Shown piece by piece: positions 39,672-48,361 of a stretch of DNA of 64,000 nucleotides; the stretch's first letter is position 1, and each line of letters begins with the position of its first letter. The notes beneath the pieces were generated by a model. It saw nothing but the letters and a program-made list of their open reading frames with translations. It ran no database searches and was not told the DNA's origin. The DNA is from Gp1-AA122 sp036378535 (lineage in GTDB: Bacteria; Acidobacteriota; Terriglobia; Terriglobales; Acidobacteriaceae), in NCBI GenBank assembly GCA_036378535.1, contig DASUWH010000080.1:1-64000 (forward strand), in the 5' to 3' direction. The position numbers and the translations under genes are program-made.

Positions 39672-40211
39672 TTACGATGGCATCGTCCTTGGCGCCGGTT
39701 TGCCGGTGGGGCGATAGTTCTTTGGCAGGACCACCACCATGCGGCGTCCGCCTATGCCTTCACTCTCGGTGTAGAGGTCTTCGTAGTCACGTAATGCCAG
39801 GTGGACGATGCGGCGTTCGCGGGAAGACATAGGTGCGAACCGATATGGGGTTCCGGTCTTGCGCACGCGTTCGGCGGCGACATTCGCGGCAATGCGAAGT
39901 TCTTCCAGCCGCATGGCGCGGTGATTCATGCAATCGAAGCATACCTTCTCGTGCTCGTTGCCGGGCAGGCGCAGCATCTCGATGGCCAGCAGTTCGATCG
40001 AGCGCAGCAGTTCGGCGCCGCGTTCCAGAAGCAGGCCGCTGTCGGGGCCAGAAAATTCCACCAGGATTTCCGGTTTCTCCCAGTCGCGATCCTGGGCGAG
40101 TGGCGGATCAACCGAGATCCGATATTTCAGCCGAAGCCCGGAGTTGGCAACGATCCCGCGCAGGAGCTCGTTGATCTGTTTGGCAGCGGCGATTTTGTCG
40201 GGAATAGCCAC
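39672..40211 (-). CDS. jag: Jag/KhpB-like KH-R3H RNA-binding protein
   Basis: 179 residues, cytoplasmic. A KH-like half (KYRISVDPPLAQDRDWEKPEILVEFSG, then ERGAELLRSIELLAIEMLR; each under the usual Jag wording) is followed by an R3H domain (APMSSRERRIVHLALRDYED, with the Arg and His of R-x3-H), and TESEGIGGRRMVVVLP at the end. It lacks the basic N-terminal Jag_N segment of Firmicute Jag. KhpB binds RNA with KhpA. Position directly after yidC in the rpmH-rnpA-yidD-yidC order supports the assignment. Confidence 0.88.
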   Translation of the reverse strand: MAIPDKIAAAKQINELLRGIVANSGLRLKYRISVDPPLAQDRDWEKPEILVEFSGPDSGLLLERGAELLRSIELLAIEMLRLPGNEHEKVCFDCMNHRAMRLEELRIAANVAAERVRKTGTPYRFAPMSSRERRIVHLALRDYEDLYTESEGIGGRRMVVVLPKNYRPTGKPAPRTMPS

Positions 40212-40317
40212 CAGCTTCTAGCTCCTAGCTTCTAGCAACCTGTGCTGCGACTTTAAGAAGGACTTACTTTTTATAGCTCTTGGTTGCTAGCGGCTAGAAG
40301 CTAGCAGCCAGAAGCTA
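40212..40317. repeat. CTAG-rich inverted repeat
   Basis: AGCTTCTAGCTCCTAGCTTC and following bases (40213-40240) face a near-complementary stretch (40281-40317, TTGCTAGCGGCTAGAAGCTA). Together they can fold into a long stem of about 28 bp between yidC and jag. A third copy is at about 51034-51070 beside gyrA. Confidence 0.65.
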
Positions 40318-40319
40318 CC

Positions 40320-42053
40320 TCATTTCTTCGCCTTCCTTGCCCGCTTCTCCATCATCTCCCGCATCTCGCGACCGAGCGAGCTGCGGTTCATCAGGACTTG
40401 CTGCGCGATGCCAAGCAACTGGCTGACTGACCAATACAGGTTCAGGCCCGCGGCCAGGTTCCAGCTGATTATGCCTAGCATGACCGGCATCATGAAATTC
40501 ATCATCTTCTGCTGTGCCGGATCCATTCCTGCCTGGGGCGTCATGCGCTGCGTCAGGAACATAGTGATAATAATGCCAATCGGCAACAGATGCCACGGAT
40601 CTGGCGCCGACAAGTCGCGAATCCATAGCCAGTGCGCATGGCGCAGATCGATGGCCACGCCCAACATACGGTAATACGCCACCAGAAACGGCATTTGAAT
40701 CAGCATGGGCAGGCAGCCGCCGATGGGATTGACGCCTTCCTGCTTGTACAGCGCCGAGATCTCCTGTTGCATCTCCTGCTTGCGCGGATCGCGCATGCTG
40801 TACTTCTTGTACTTTTCCTGAATGGACTTGATCTGCGGCGCCACCTTCTGCATCTTCAGCATCGATTTCATCGAGGAGATGCGCAGCGGCAGCAAGGCCA
40901 TCGTGATGATTACGGTCTGCAGGATGATGGCCCAGCCCCAGTTACGGACATAGACTTCCATCCACCTCAGCCATACGAATAGCGGCCGGGCAAGGATACC
41001 GAACCAACCGAAGTCCACGAGCGCACGCAGATCGGGATGATCATTCTGGATGGTCGGGACCTGTACCGACTCCAGCACCGGCAGCTCTTTCGGGCCCACA
41101 TACATGCGTTCGGCGGTCGGGCCTTGGAGGTTGCCTACCCCAACGCCCAGCACCTCAGCCTTAAATGTGTCTTGCGGGTTCTGCTGCTTGTCTTTGGGAA
41201 TCTCGATCGGATTGCGCAGCGTTACCAGCGCCCCCGCCTGCGGATCATTAGGGACGAACGCAACTGCAAAGTACTGGTCGGCTATACCGGACCAATCGAA
41301 AGGACCGCGAATAGTTGCGCCGTTTGACACCTTCTTCAGCGGGAGGCGCTCGACCTTTTCGTTGTACTGGTATTCAACCAGGCTGGCCGCGTAACTGGCG
41401 GGGCTGGTCTCGTCGCCCAAGCCCGAAGGCCACATGGGAAACGCGGTCACGTCGGCGCCCTTGTTGCGGACCGATGTCTCGACATTCACCACGTAACTGT
41501 GATCGAAGCGGAACTTCTTAACGATGGAGAGATCCTGGTCGGCAAACTCGAATGTGATTTCCTGCGGCGCTCTCTGCAATCCGGTTACGGAAGGCTGATA
41601 AAGGACCGAGTTCACCTTCGCGCGCAGGGGCTCATCGTAAGTGAACAAAGAGAGGGGCTGCCCGTATTTTGCCGCGGCGGCGACGTTCACCAACTCGAGC
41701 GGGCCGCCCTGATCATCGGTGAACTTTTTCAGAATCCAGGATTTGACCTGGGCGCCGCGATTGGTGAACGTTATCTTGTAAAGATCATTCTCGATTATCG
41801 TCTCGGTTTCCGATGCCGCCTGCTTCGCCGTGGCGGGCGCGGCTGAATTCGCCAACTGCGGCGTAGACGTCGGAGCAACTACTGGTGGATTCGCGACCGT
41901 AGTTTGCGGCTTCTTCTCTTCCTGCGGTGGTTGTGAGCCGTATTTCTTCAGGATCGGCTGGAAAAGAATGATGGCCAGGAAAGTCAGGGCGAAGACGAGC
42001 AAGAGCCGGCGCTCCATGCCGGGTTCTTGCTGAGGATTGTGATATTCGGCCAA
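40320..42053 (-). CDS. yidC: Membrane protein insertase YidC
   Basis: 577 residues, Gram-negative type. An N-terminal helix (RRLLLVFALTFLAIILFQPI) is followed by a Pro/Thr linker, a large periplasmic beta domain (about 80-360) and the five-helix insertase core (WAIILQTVIITMALLPLRIS, GGCLPMLIQMPFLVAYYRML, TQRMTPQAGMDPAQQKMMNF-type TM region), with Arg in helix 2 as expected. Ends in a Lys-rich tail (KKARKAKK), typical for ribosome docking. Inserts membrane proteins with or without SecYEG. Between yidD and jag in the conserved order. Confidence 0.95.
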   Translation of the reverse strand: MAEYHNPQQEPGMERRLLLVFALTFLAIILFQPILKKYGSQPPQEEKKPQTTVANPPVVAPTSTPQLANSAAPATAKQAASETETIIENDLYKITFTNRGAQVKSWILKKFTDDQGGPLELVNVAAAAKYGQPLSLFTYDEPLRAKVNSVLYQPSVTGLQRAPQEITFEFADQDLSIVKKFRFDHSYVVNVETSVRNKGADVTAFPMWPSGLGDETSPASYAASLVEYQYNEKVERLPLKKVSNGATIRGPFDWSGIADQYFAVAFVPNDPQAGALVTLRNPIEIPKDKQQNPQDTFKAEVLGVGVGNLQGPTAERMYVGPKELPVLESVQVPTIQNDHPDLRALVDFGWFGILARPLFVWLRWMEVYVRNWGWAIILQTVIITMALLPLRISSMKSMLKMQKVAPQIKSIQEKYKKYSMRDPRKQEMQQEISALYKQEGVNPIGGCLPMLIQMPFLVAYYRMLGVAIDLRHAHWLWIRDLSAPDPWHLLPIGIIITMFLTQRMTPQAGMDPAQQKMMNFMMPVMLGIISWNLAAGLNLYWSVSQLLGIAQQVLMNRSSLGREMREMMEKRARKAKK

Positions 42054-42130
42054 AGTATAGGTTCAGCTTTCTAAAGGGGTCACGCGACGCAAAATCACTG
42101 GGGCTTCGGAGCCCGTCTGTTCCGATTCCT

Positions 42131-42451
42131 CTACGCAGCCCCGATCTGCCGCTTTTTCCACGACCTCTTGGTTACAGGGTCCCGATGGGCCGCCGTTCCG
42201 GGGGCTCCTCTTTCACTATCTCGAGATAGCAATGGCACCGGATCAAATCCCCCCTTCACGAAAGGGTGGCAGCGCAGCACGCGCCAGGCCGCCATGCAAC
42301 CGCCGCGCATTACGCCATAGCGGTCCACGGCTTCCATCGCGTACTCCGAGCAAGTGGGCACGTAGCGGCACGCCGGCGGCAACACGGGAGACAGCGCCCA
42401 CTTGTAGGCGCGCAATAAGCCCAGAACTGCCGACCGGATCGCGCGCTTCAT
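42131..42451 (-). CDS. yidD: Membrane protein insertion efficiency factor YidD
   Basis: 106 residues. The YidD signature is complete: GLLRAYKWALSPVLPPACRYVPTC is split as ACRYVPTCSEYAMEA followed by GCMAAWRVLRCHPF and GGFDPVP, containing the three conserved Cys/His regions. It is peripheral on the inner membrane and helps YidC. Its start overlaps the rnpA stop by 4 nt (42448-42451), so translation is coupled. Slightly extended C-terminus with charged residues. Confidence 0.95.
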   Translation of the reverse strand: MKRAIRSAVLGLLRAYKWALSPVLPPACRYVPTCSEYAMEAVDRYGVMRGGCMAAWRVLRCHPFVKGGFDPVPLLSRDSERGAPGTAAHRDPVTKRSWKKRQIGAA

Positions 42452-42858
42452 GCCGTCCCCTTTTGCCCTCGCTGAATGACTTCGAAGGCGCGGGCAACTT
42501 CTTTCACCACATCGTCGAAATCCGCCTTCAATAGCGATCTCTTCGGGTTAATGACGATGTCGACTGGCGTTCTCATCGCTGAGTACGTAAGCCGAACTGC
42601 TTCGCGCAGACGCCGCTTCATACGATTGCGATCTACCGCCCCACCCAAAACGCGGCTTACCGTATATCCCACCCGGGCGCCTTCGCCCGCCTGCCGCTGC
42701 AAGTAGAAGACGGTCATGTGCGCCGAGAAGTGACGGCGGCCTTGCTGGTACACACGCTCGAAATCCGCATGTCGGAGAAGCCGCATGTTTCGGGCGTACC
42801 GCCTCCGCGCGCCAGCTCCGGAGGTGTCAGGTTCGACAGCGCTCACGAACATCCTCAT
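42448..42858 (-). CDS. rnpA: Ribonuclease P protein component
   Basis: 136 residues, the protein subunit of RNase P for tRNA 5' processing. The RNR signature region AVDRNRMKRRLREAVR is present, with RHADFERVYQQGRR near the N-terminus and DIVINPKRSLLKADF later. The N-terminal 25 residues (with AGARRRYARN) are outside the conserved part; the start could also be ATG 42783 (MRLLRHADFE). Directly downstream of rpmH as in almost all bacteria, and overlapping yidD. Confidence 0.93.
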   Translation of the reverse strand: MRMFVSAVEPDTSGAGARRRYARNMRLLRHADFERVYQQGRRHFSAHMTVFYLQRQAGEGARVGYTVSRVLGGAVDRNRMKRRLREAVRLTYSAMRTPVDIVINPKRSLLKADFDDVVKEVARAFEVIQRGQKGTA

Positions 42859-42907
42859 GCACAGCGCAGCGAGCGAACATCCTTGACCTGGGCGGGGAAT
42901 TCACCAA

Positions 42908-43063
42908 CTACTCGCGGAAACCCGGCTTCACGGAAACCCGTTTGCGGCCCTTGGCGCGACGGCGTGAGATCACGGCCGCTCCGCTCTTGGTCTTCATTCG
43001 GGTACGAAATCCGTGCGTCTTCGAGCGGCGACGCCGGTTCGGTTGGAACGTACGCTTGGGCAT
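42908..43063 (-). CDS. rpmH: 50S ribosomal protein L34
   Basis: 51 residues, MPKRTFQPNRRRRSKTHGFR at the start and VSVKPGFRE at the end, about 40 percent Arg/Lys. RTRMKTKSGAAVISRRRAKG in the middle is the L34 signature. First gene of the rpmH-rnpA-yidD-yidC-jag run; a poly-A-rich leader lies upstream. Found by translating the minus strand. Confidence 0.97.
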   Translation of the reverse strand: MPKRTFQPNRRRRSKTHGFRTRMKTKSGAAVISRRRAKGRKRVSVKPGFRE

Positions 43064-43143
43064 GAAAAAAACTTGCTCCTCATCAAATTAGCAACGAAAG
43101 AAAAGTATAAATGACTGTAGAGCGATGCGGCAAACGGCGAACT

Positions 43144-43320
43144 AGCTGTCAGCTTTCAGTCGTCCGCCATCAGCTGGGGTCCGGAACGCGCGAGTTAGCG
43201 TGCAAATCATATCGCCGACTCTCTCTCTGCTGGTATTTTCATTCGAGCAATGCTGAAATGGCGCGTCCATCAGGCACTTTGGATGGTGAGTAAACAGCTG
43301 ATGACTGAAAGCTGACAGCT
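43144..43320. repeat. Inverted repeat near dnaA
   Basis: Two arms, 43144-43176 and 43295-43320, are complementary over about 25 nt (AGCTGTCAGCTTTCAGTC paired with GACTGAAAGCTGACAGCT) and separated by about 120 nt. A related fragment TCAGTCATCAGCTG is at about 14861-14874. Confidence 0.6.
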
Positions 43321-43365
43321 GACCGCTCTTTTGCACCAGCTCCGTTGCAGTTATAACTTCGCTAC

Positions 43366-43403
43366 TTGACAGGAACTCTCATGCGAGTTCTGAATAGGAG
43401 TTC
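43366..43403 (+). promoter_or_regulatory. Possible dnaA promoter and operator
   Basis: TTGACA at 43366-43371 is followed by GAACTC-TCATGC-GAGTTC (43373-43390), a perfect 6-bp inverted repeat, and another GAGTTC at 43398-43403. A -10 is weak (TGAATA, 43391-43396, 19-bp spacer). The symmetrical repeat could be a regulator site between -35 and -10. Confidence 0.3.
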
Positions 43404-43558
43404 ATGCAAAATTTTTGTCGAGAAGATTTCCACACTCAGCAAAATTTTGTGCTAGTATGCCGCTCTGTCCTTACTAAATATTTTCTGCCGAAATTCTCGG
43501 AAAACGTTTTTCTGATTCGCAATACATAAAGGGGCGTGGCGGCAGGCGCTGCATCGCG

Positions 43559-44962
43559 ATGAATCTTATGTCAGTTCCAACTGCAAGTCTTACTCCTAAT
43601 CCTTGGGTACGCATTCTCGACGCGCTCGAAAAGAAAATTAACCGGCATTCCTACGATACCTGGCTCAAACCCACTCGCTACAGCCACGCCAACGGAAACA
43701 CTCTGTTCATCCGAGTACCTACGGCGGAATTTCGGCATGTGGGCGACAAATACGCAGACCTGATTCAGGAAGCCATCGATAATCTGGGCTTGGAATACCA
43801 GGATGTGCAGTTTGTCACGCAGGATGACGATCCGGCGGCTACGCCTATCCGGCATGACGGCGGTCTGTCCGCTCCGGCGGCGGTAGTGACCCCGATTTCT
43901 GCAGGTGGTCCGGTTTCGCAAGCGCGTTTCGATTGGGATGGGGCGGCGCAGTTAAACCCGCGCTACACCTTCGACGCTTTTGTTATCGGGAATGGCAACC
44001 AGTTCGCCCACGCCGCGTGCCAAGCGGTCGCCGAACGTCCTTCCAAGGCTTACAACCCGCTCTTCCTGTATGGCGGCGTCGGTATGGGCAAGACCCACCT
44101 GATGCAGGCCATCGGCCACGAGATCAAACGCCGGCAGCCGCAGTCGTCCATCTGCTACGTCTCCAGCGAGAAGTTCACCAACGAGATGATCAACTCGCTG
44201 CGCTACGACAAAATGACCAGCTTCCGCGACAAGTTTCGCAACGTGGACGTGCTGCTGGTTGACGACATCCAGTTCCTGGCGCAGAAGGAACGTACTCAGG
44301 AAGAGTTCTTCCATACTTTCAACGCGCTGCACGAGTCCATGAAACAGATCGTGATTGCCAGCGACCGTCCTCCGAAAGAATTGGCAGAGATTGAGGACCG
44401 CCTGCGCAGCCGCTTCGAGTGGGGACTCATCGCCGATATCCAGCCTCCAGATCTCGAAACCAAAGTCGCTATTCTGCAGAAGAAAGCCGAGCAGGAGAAA
44501 GTCACCCTGCCCACCGATGTCGCGCTCTATATTGCCTCGAACATCCGATCCAACGTTCGTGAGTTGGAAGGCGCACTCATCCGTTTGGTTGCACATTCTT
44601 CCCTGATCGGGACAACCATCACTTTGCCCTATACGCAGCAAGTCCTGAAGAACTTCATCGACTCGCAGCAGCGCAAGGTCACCATTGAAGCCATTCAGAA
44701 AGCGGTAGCCGAGCAGTTCGGCCTCAGGCTGGTCGAGATCAAAGCCAAAAACAATTCGCGCGCGATTGTCTACCCTCGACAGATCGCCATGTACCTGGCC
44801 AAGCACCTGACCGAAGCCTCGCTTCCGGAAATTGGGCGCCAGTTCGGTGGTAAGCACCACACCACGGTCCTGCATTCCGTCGAGAAAATCGACGACGCCC
44901 GGAAGTCCGACAAGGATTTGAACAGGCTGGTCAATAAATTAACCGAGCAATTGGGCGGATGA
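43559..44962 (+). CDS. dnaA: Chromosomal replication initiator DnaA
   Basis: 467 residues. Domain I (about 14-75, WVRILDALEKKINRHSYDTW), linker (about 90-130), AAA+ domain with Walker A GGVGMGKTHL and Walker B VLLVDDIQFL, Arg finger region RLRSRFEWGL, and the C-terminal DNA-binding domain with signature ASLPEIGRQFGGKHHTTVLH. All key residues are present. Start ATG 43559 (or 43568, MSVPTAS); neither has a strong ribosome-binding site. Binds DnaA boxes and loads the replicative helicase; followed by dnaN after 304 nt. Confidence 0.97.
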   Translation: MNLMSVPTASLTPNPWVRILDALEKKINRHSYDTWLKPTRYSHANGNTLFIRVPTAEFRHVGDKYADLIQEAIDNLGLEYQDVQFVTQDDDPAATPIRHDGGLSAPAAVVTPISAGGPVSQARFDWDGAAQLNPRYTFDAFVIGNGNQFAHAACQAVAERPSKAYNPLFLYGGVGMGKTHLMQAIGHEIKRRQPQSSICYVSSEKFTNEMINSLRYDKMTSFRDKFRNVDVLLVDDIQFLAQKERTQEEFFHTFNALHESMKQIVIASDRPPKELAEIEDRLRSRFEWGLIADIQPPDLETKVAILQKKAEQEKVTLPTDVALYIASNIRSNVRELEGALIRLVAHSSLIGTTITLPYTQQVLKNFIDSQQRKVTIEAIQKAVAEQFGLRLVEIKAKNNSRAIVYPRQIAMYLAKHLTEASLPEIGRQFGGKHHTTVLHSVEKIDDARKSDKDLNRLVNKLTEQLGG

Positions 44963-45266
44963 AACGCGGCTTCGAATCGGTTTTCCACTTCAGCCCCATG
45001 TCTTCCTTCTCCCCCGCTGTGGAGCGCCTGTGGAACCTGTGTAGAAGCCGGGAAGCTACTCCGGGGAGAGCCGGAATTTACCCCCTCCTCCGGCAGGGAT
45101 GGGACCGGTTTTAGAAAACTTTCCCAGCCGCAAGGCATGGAGCACACGGGAGATGGGTAGGATTTCCACTTTTCCCTGGTGCCTACTGTTACTGCTGGTT
45201 TTATAGGTTTTTGTTTTGATATAAGTGAAGTATTCAAAGTAGCGCTGGCGCCAGGGGGATCCTTCT
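44963..45266. other. Candidate chromosomal origin (oriC), dnaA-dnaN spacer
   Basis: 304 nt without a gene. DnaA-box-like sites (consensus TTATCCACA, one to two mismatches): TTTTCCACT (44981-44989), TGTGGAACC (45029-45037, reverse) and TGTGTAGAA (45038-45046, reverse), with a weaker TGTGGAGCG (45018). The right third (about 45190-45240, TTTTATAGGTTTTTGTTTTG and following) is AT-rich and could unwind. Local strand change of genes supports an origin at dnaA. The boxes are imperfect, so the exact origin may also lie upstream of dnaA. Confidence 0.45.
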
Positions 45267-46424
45267 ATGCCGGTCGAAGCTGTAGCCGCTCCTGCAGGAA
45301 CCACGACCATGGAAATCACAGTCAGCAAGTTCGAACTGTTGCGCGAACTCACCGCCACCCAAGGCGTGGTCGAGCGCAAGACCACCATCCCGATCCTGTC
45401 GAACTATTTGTTCGAAGCGAGCGGTGACAAATTGTCGTTGACCGCAACCGACCTGGATTTGAGTCTCCGCACGGCCTGCAACGCCAAGGTGAAGAAAGAA
45501 GGATCGTGCACGATCCCCGCGCGCAAACTCCACGATTATGTGAAGCTGCTGCCGGACGCCGACATCACCATCAAGCTTCTTGAGAATCACTGGGTCAGCA
45601 TTCGTTGTGGCCGGTCGAACACGAAGATGGTCGGGATGGCTCGTTCCAATTTCCCGAGTCTGCCGCAATTTCCAACTGCCGGCGTGGTGAAGATTCCGGC
45701 TGATGTGTTGCGGGCGATGATTGCCAAGACCACCTTCGCTATTGCCAACGAAGAGTCGCGCTACACCCTGAACGGCGCCCTGATGGTCCTGAAACCGGAA
45801 TCCATCACTCTGGTTGCCACCGACGGACATCGCCTGGCTCACATCGAGCGCTCGGGGGAGAAGTTCGAGGGCGTCTCCGGCGAGATGAAGACCCTGATTC
45901 CCAAGAAGGCCATGGACGAGATCAAGAGCCTGCTGGATGGGAGCGATGTCGAGACTATCGAGTTCGCCAAGGATGAGTCGACCTTGTATTTCCGGATCGG
46001 GACTCGGTTGCTCACTTCCCGGCAACTCACCGGACAGTTCCCCAATTACGAGGCAGTTTTGCCGAAGGACAATAACAAATCTATCGTCGTGAACTGCGAA
46101 GACCTGACCGGGGCCATCCAGCGCGTGGCCCAGTTTGCCGACGAGCGCTCCCGGGCTGTCCGCATGAAGATGGACAAAGGCGAACTGAAGCTCTCAGCCT
46201 CGTCCACCGAGACGGGCGAATCGGAAGACTCGATAGAAACCAGCTACAACGGCGACGCTATCACCATCGGCTTCAATGCCCAATACCTGCTGGATTTCCT
46301 GAAAGCGACCGGAACGGGAGAGGTTCGCCTCGAATTCAAAGATGCGCAGTCGGCCGGCCAGCTCCGCCCCGGCGAAGGGGACGATTACAAGTACCGGTAC
46401 ATTGTGATGCCGATGCGGATCTGA
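45267..46424 (+). CDS. dnaN: DNA polymerase III beta subunit (sliding clamp)
   Basis: 385 residues; starts at ATG 45267 with GGGGGA 7 nt upstream, or at the in-frame Met 45309 (MEITVSKFELLREL), which is the usual beginning. Three clamp domains are present: ERKTTIPILSNYLFE (domain I), ESRYTLNGALMVL and ATDGHRLAHIE (domain II), and GFNAQYLLDFLKA with YIVMPMRI at the end (domain III). Tethers polymerase III on DNA. Directly after dnaA, the classical origin-proximal order. Confidence 0.96.
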   Translation: MPVEAVAAPAGTTTMEITVSKFELLRELTATQGVVERKTTIPILSNYLFEASGDKLSLTATDLDLSLRTACNAKVKKEGSCTIPARKLHDYVKLLPDADITIKLLENHWVSIRCGRSNTKMVGMARSNFPSLPQFPTAGVVKIPADVLRAMIAKTTFAIANEESRYTLNGALMVLKPESITLVATDGHRLAHIERSGEKFEGVSGEMKTLIPKKAMDEIKSLLDGSDVETIEFAKDESTLYFRIGTRLLTSRQLTGQFPNYEAVLPKDNNKSIVVNCEDLTGAIQRVAQFADERSRAVRMKMDKGELKLSASSTETGESEDSIETSYNGDAITIGFNAQYLLDFLKATGTGEVRLEFKDAQSAGQLRPGEGDDYKYRYIVMPMRI

Positions 46425-46517
46425 GAGGGGCACCGGGTCACATGGCGACGGGCGCCCCGGCCGCCCGAAAGCAGTTGTTACAACCTTCTATAGTGCAAGC
46501 AGCCTCGAAGGTAAGTC

Positions 46518-46859
46518 ATGAAATCCCAGTGGCTGTTCACGTTCGCGACCATCCTGGTATACCTGGGCGTTATCTCCCTTATCATCTCCTGGCATGGCAC
46601 GATGAGTGTCACGGGGGCATTTCCGACTAGTTCCAGTTCGGTGCAGCTGACGGGATCGGCAACTGGCGGTTGGGCGGTTTTGGGGCTTTTCTCCTTAATC
46701 GGGGGCCTGGTGCTGCTGGTGATTTCATTAGTCCGGGCATTCAAGGAACCGTTTCGGCGCACACCGGCCAGCCCTACTCCCATCCGAACACCGTCAACGG
46801 TTACTACTCCGCCCGCCAGGAGTGGTCCCCCGAGCACCGGCACCAACCCAAAGCCCTAG
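46518..46859 (+). CDS. Small two-helix membrane protein
   Basis: 113 residues. Helix 1 is about residues 6-24 (LFTFATILVYLGVISLIIS), helix 2 about 52-73 (WAVLGLFSLIGGLVLLVIS), followed by a cytoplasmic Pro/Thr-rich tail (TPASPTPIRTPSTVTTPPAR). GAAGG lies 6 nt upstream of the ATG. No family recognised. It follows dnaN by 93 nt and could be cotranscribed. Confidence 0.55.
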   Translation: MKSQWLFTFATILVYLGVISLIISWHGTMSVTGAFPTSSSSVQLTGSATGGWAVLGLFSLIGGLVLLVISLVRAFKEPFRRTPASPTPIRTPSTVTTPPARSGPPSTGTNPKP

Positions 46860-46986
46860 TTGCCGATACTTCTAACCAAGTGTCACCCTGAGCCAGGGCG
46901 TGAGCCCGAGTCGAAGGGCCTTGTGTTTTCTTCGAGCTTCCACTGACGCTTAAGGGAATTCTGCTCGTATACTGATCCGCCTGAGC

Positions 46987-48315
46987 GTGCGACATCCCAT
47001 GCTGCTCCCCTCAACATCCGCGGACCAGAGTGGCCTCGAGCGCACCACCATCCGCAAGCTGCGCACCACCATTCTGCCCTTTGTCTTCGTGCTCTTTTTC
47101 GTGGCCTACCTGGACCGGATCAACATCGGTTTTGCCGCGCTGACCATGAACAAGGATCTGGGCATCACTGGCCAGCAGTATGGGCTGCTTGCCGGTATTT
47201 TCTTCCTGGGCTATTTCATTTTCGAGATACCGAGTAACCTGCTGCTCCACAAGATCGGCGCACGGGTCTGGATTGCCCGCATTCTGATCAGCTGGGGCGT
47301 GGTGGCCGCGCTCACTGGATTTGCGCGGAGCATCTCGCACCTCTACATCCTGCGGTTCGTCCTGGGAGTGGCGGAAGCGGGGTTCTTTCCCGGTATTATT
47401 CTCTACTTCACCTACTGGTTTCCGCAGCGGGAGCAGGCGCGCGCGGTGGCGCTGTTCATGGCGGCGAACCCGATCGGGAATCTGATCGGCGCGCCGCTCT
47501 CCGGTTTCATCCTCGATCACGCGCATTGGATGGGAATCAGCAGCTGGCGCTGGCTCCTGATCCTGGAGGGGATTCCGGCGATTGCAGGCGGTGTGCTCAC
47601 CTATTTGCTCCTTCCCAACGGGCCTCAGGAAGCAAAGTTTCTCGATGCGGAAGAGAAGGCATGGCTTCGCGACGAGTTAGAACGTGAGCGTCGACAGCAA
47701 TCCTGCGAACCGATGACCGCAGCACAGGCTCTGCGGTATGGGCGGGTTTGGCATCTGGCCGCGATTTACTTCACCATGATCGTGGCTTCCTACGCGATGG
47801 TGTTCTGGATGCCGCAGGCAATTCAAGCCTTGGCGCGAGGGCGCTCCAACACGTCTATTGGCCTGCTGGTAATGATTCCGCACCTGTTCGGACTCGTCGC
47901 CATGATCCTGGTTGCACGCAGTTCAGATCGTACTCTGGAGAGGCGTTACCATGCGGCAGTTCCCGAGACGATTGGCGCGCTATCGCTGCTGATGCTGGCT
48001 GGCATCGGGAGCGGGTCGGTGCTCATGGCTGTAGTGCTCTGGGCCCTCCTGGCGGCCGGCATCTACAGCGCTTACGGTCCATTCTGGTCATTTCCGCGCC
48101 AGTTTCTGAGCGGAATGTCGGCCGCATGCGCCATCGCGCTGATCAACTCCATTGGCAATCTCGGCGGATTCGCAGGTCCCTACGCCATCGGCGTACTCAG
48201 CCGCAGAACCGGGTCACTGAGTGGAGGCCTGGCCTGCGCGGGAGCTTCGCTGCTGCTTTCAGCCACGCTGGTTTTGTTGTTGAAAAAGAAAGGGCGCGAA
48301 CCAGTCGCGCCCTAA
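46987..48315 (+). CDS. MFS transporter, anion:cation symporter type
   Basis: 442 residues from a GTG at 46987 (or ATG 46999). Twelve helices; the family motifs RINIGFAALTMNKDLG in helix 1-loop, GWR-type and LAGIFFLGYFIFEIPSNLLLH in helix 2-3, and GVAEAGFFPGIILYFTYWFP in helix 4 are typical of the ACS family (tartrate, phthalate, allantoate, glucarate transporters). Substrate unknown. Convergent with gyrA. An intergenic repeat (TCACCCTGAG type) precedes it. Confidence 0.9.
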   Translation: MRHPMLLPSTSADQSGLERTTIRKLRTTILPFVFVLFFVAYLDRINIGFAALTMNKDLGITGQQYGLLAGIFFLGYFIFEIPSNLLLHKIGARVWIARILISWGVVAALTGFARSISHLYILRFVLGVAEAGFFPGIILYFTYWFPQREQARAVALFMAANPIGNLIGAPLSGFILDHAHWMGISSWRWLLILEGIPAIAGGVLTYLLLPNGPQEAKFLDAEEKAWLRDELERERRQQSCEPMTAAQALRYGRVWHLAAIYFTMIVASYAMVFWMPQAIQALARGRSNTSIGLLVMIPHLFGLVAMILVARSSDRTLERRYHAAVPETIGALSLLMLAGIGSGSVLMAVVLWALLAAGIYSAYGPFWSFPRQFLSGMSAACAIALINSIGNLGGFAGPYAIGVLSRRTGSLSGGLACAGASLLLSATLVLLLKKKGREPVAP

Positions 48316-48361
48316 TGGACGTTAGAGCAGCCAATTATTGGCTCGTCTGGTCAACTTTGCA

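Larger units (their letters stand above)
43064..43558. other. rpmH-dnaA intergenic region
   Basis: 495 nt with divergent promoters expected. The left part holds an inverted repeat pair: AGCTGTCAGCTTTCAGTC and CATCAGCTG (43144-43176) against CAGCTGATGACTGAAAGCTG (43295-43320). The right part, from about 43370, is AT-rich with GCAAAATTTT twice (43405, 43439), one DnaA-box-like ATTTCCACA (43426-43434, one mismatch) and TGCTAGTAT, an extended -10-like sequence at about 43451-43459. Part of the origin may lie here. Confidence 0.55.

Noticed and set aside
43952..44875. A 307-codon frame antisense to dnaA
   Set aside because: Shadow of dnaA; residue wording mirrors the DnaA codons.
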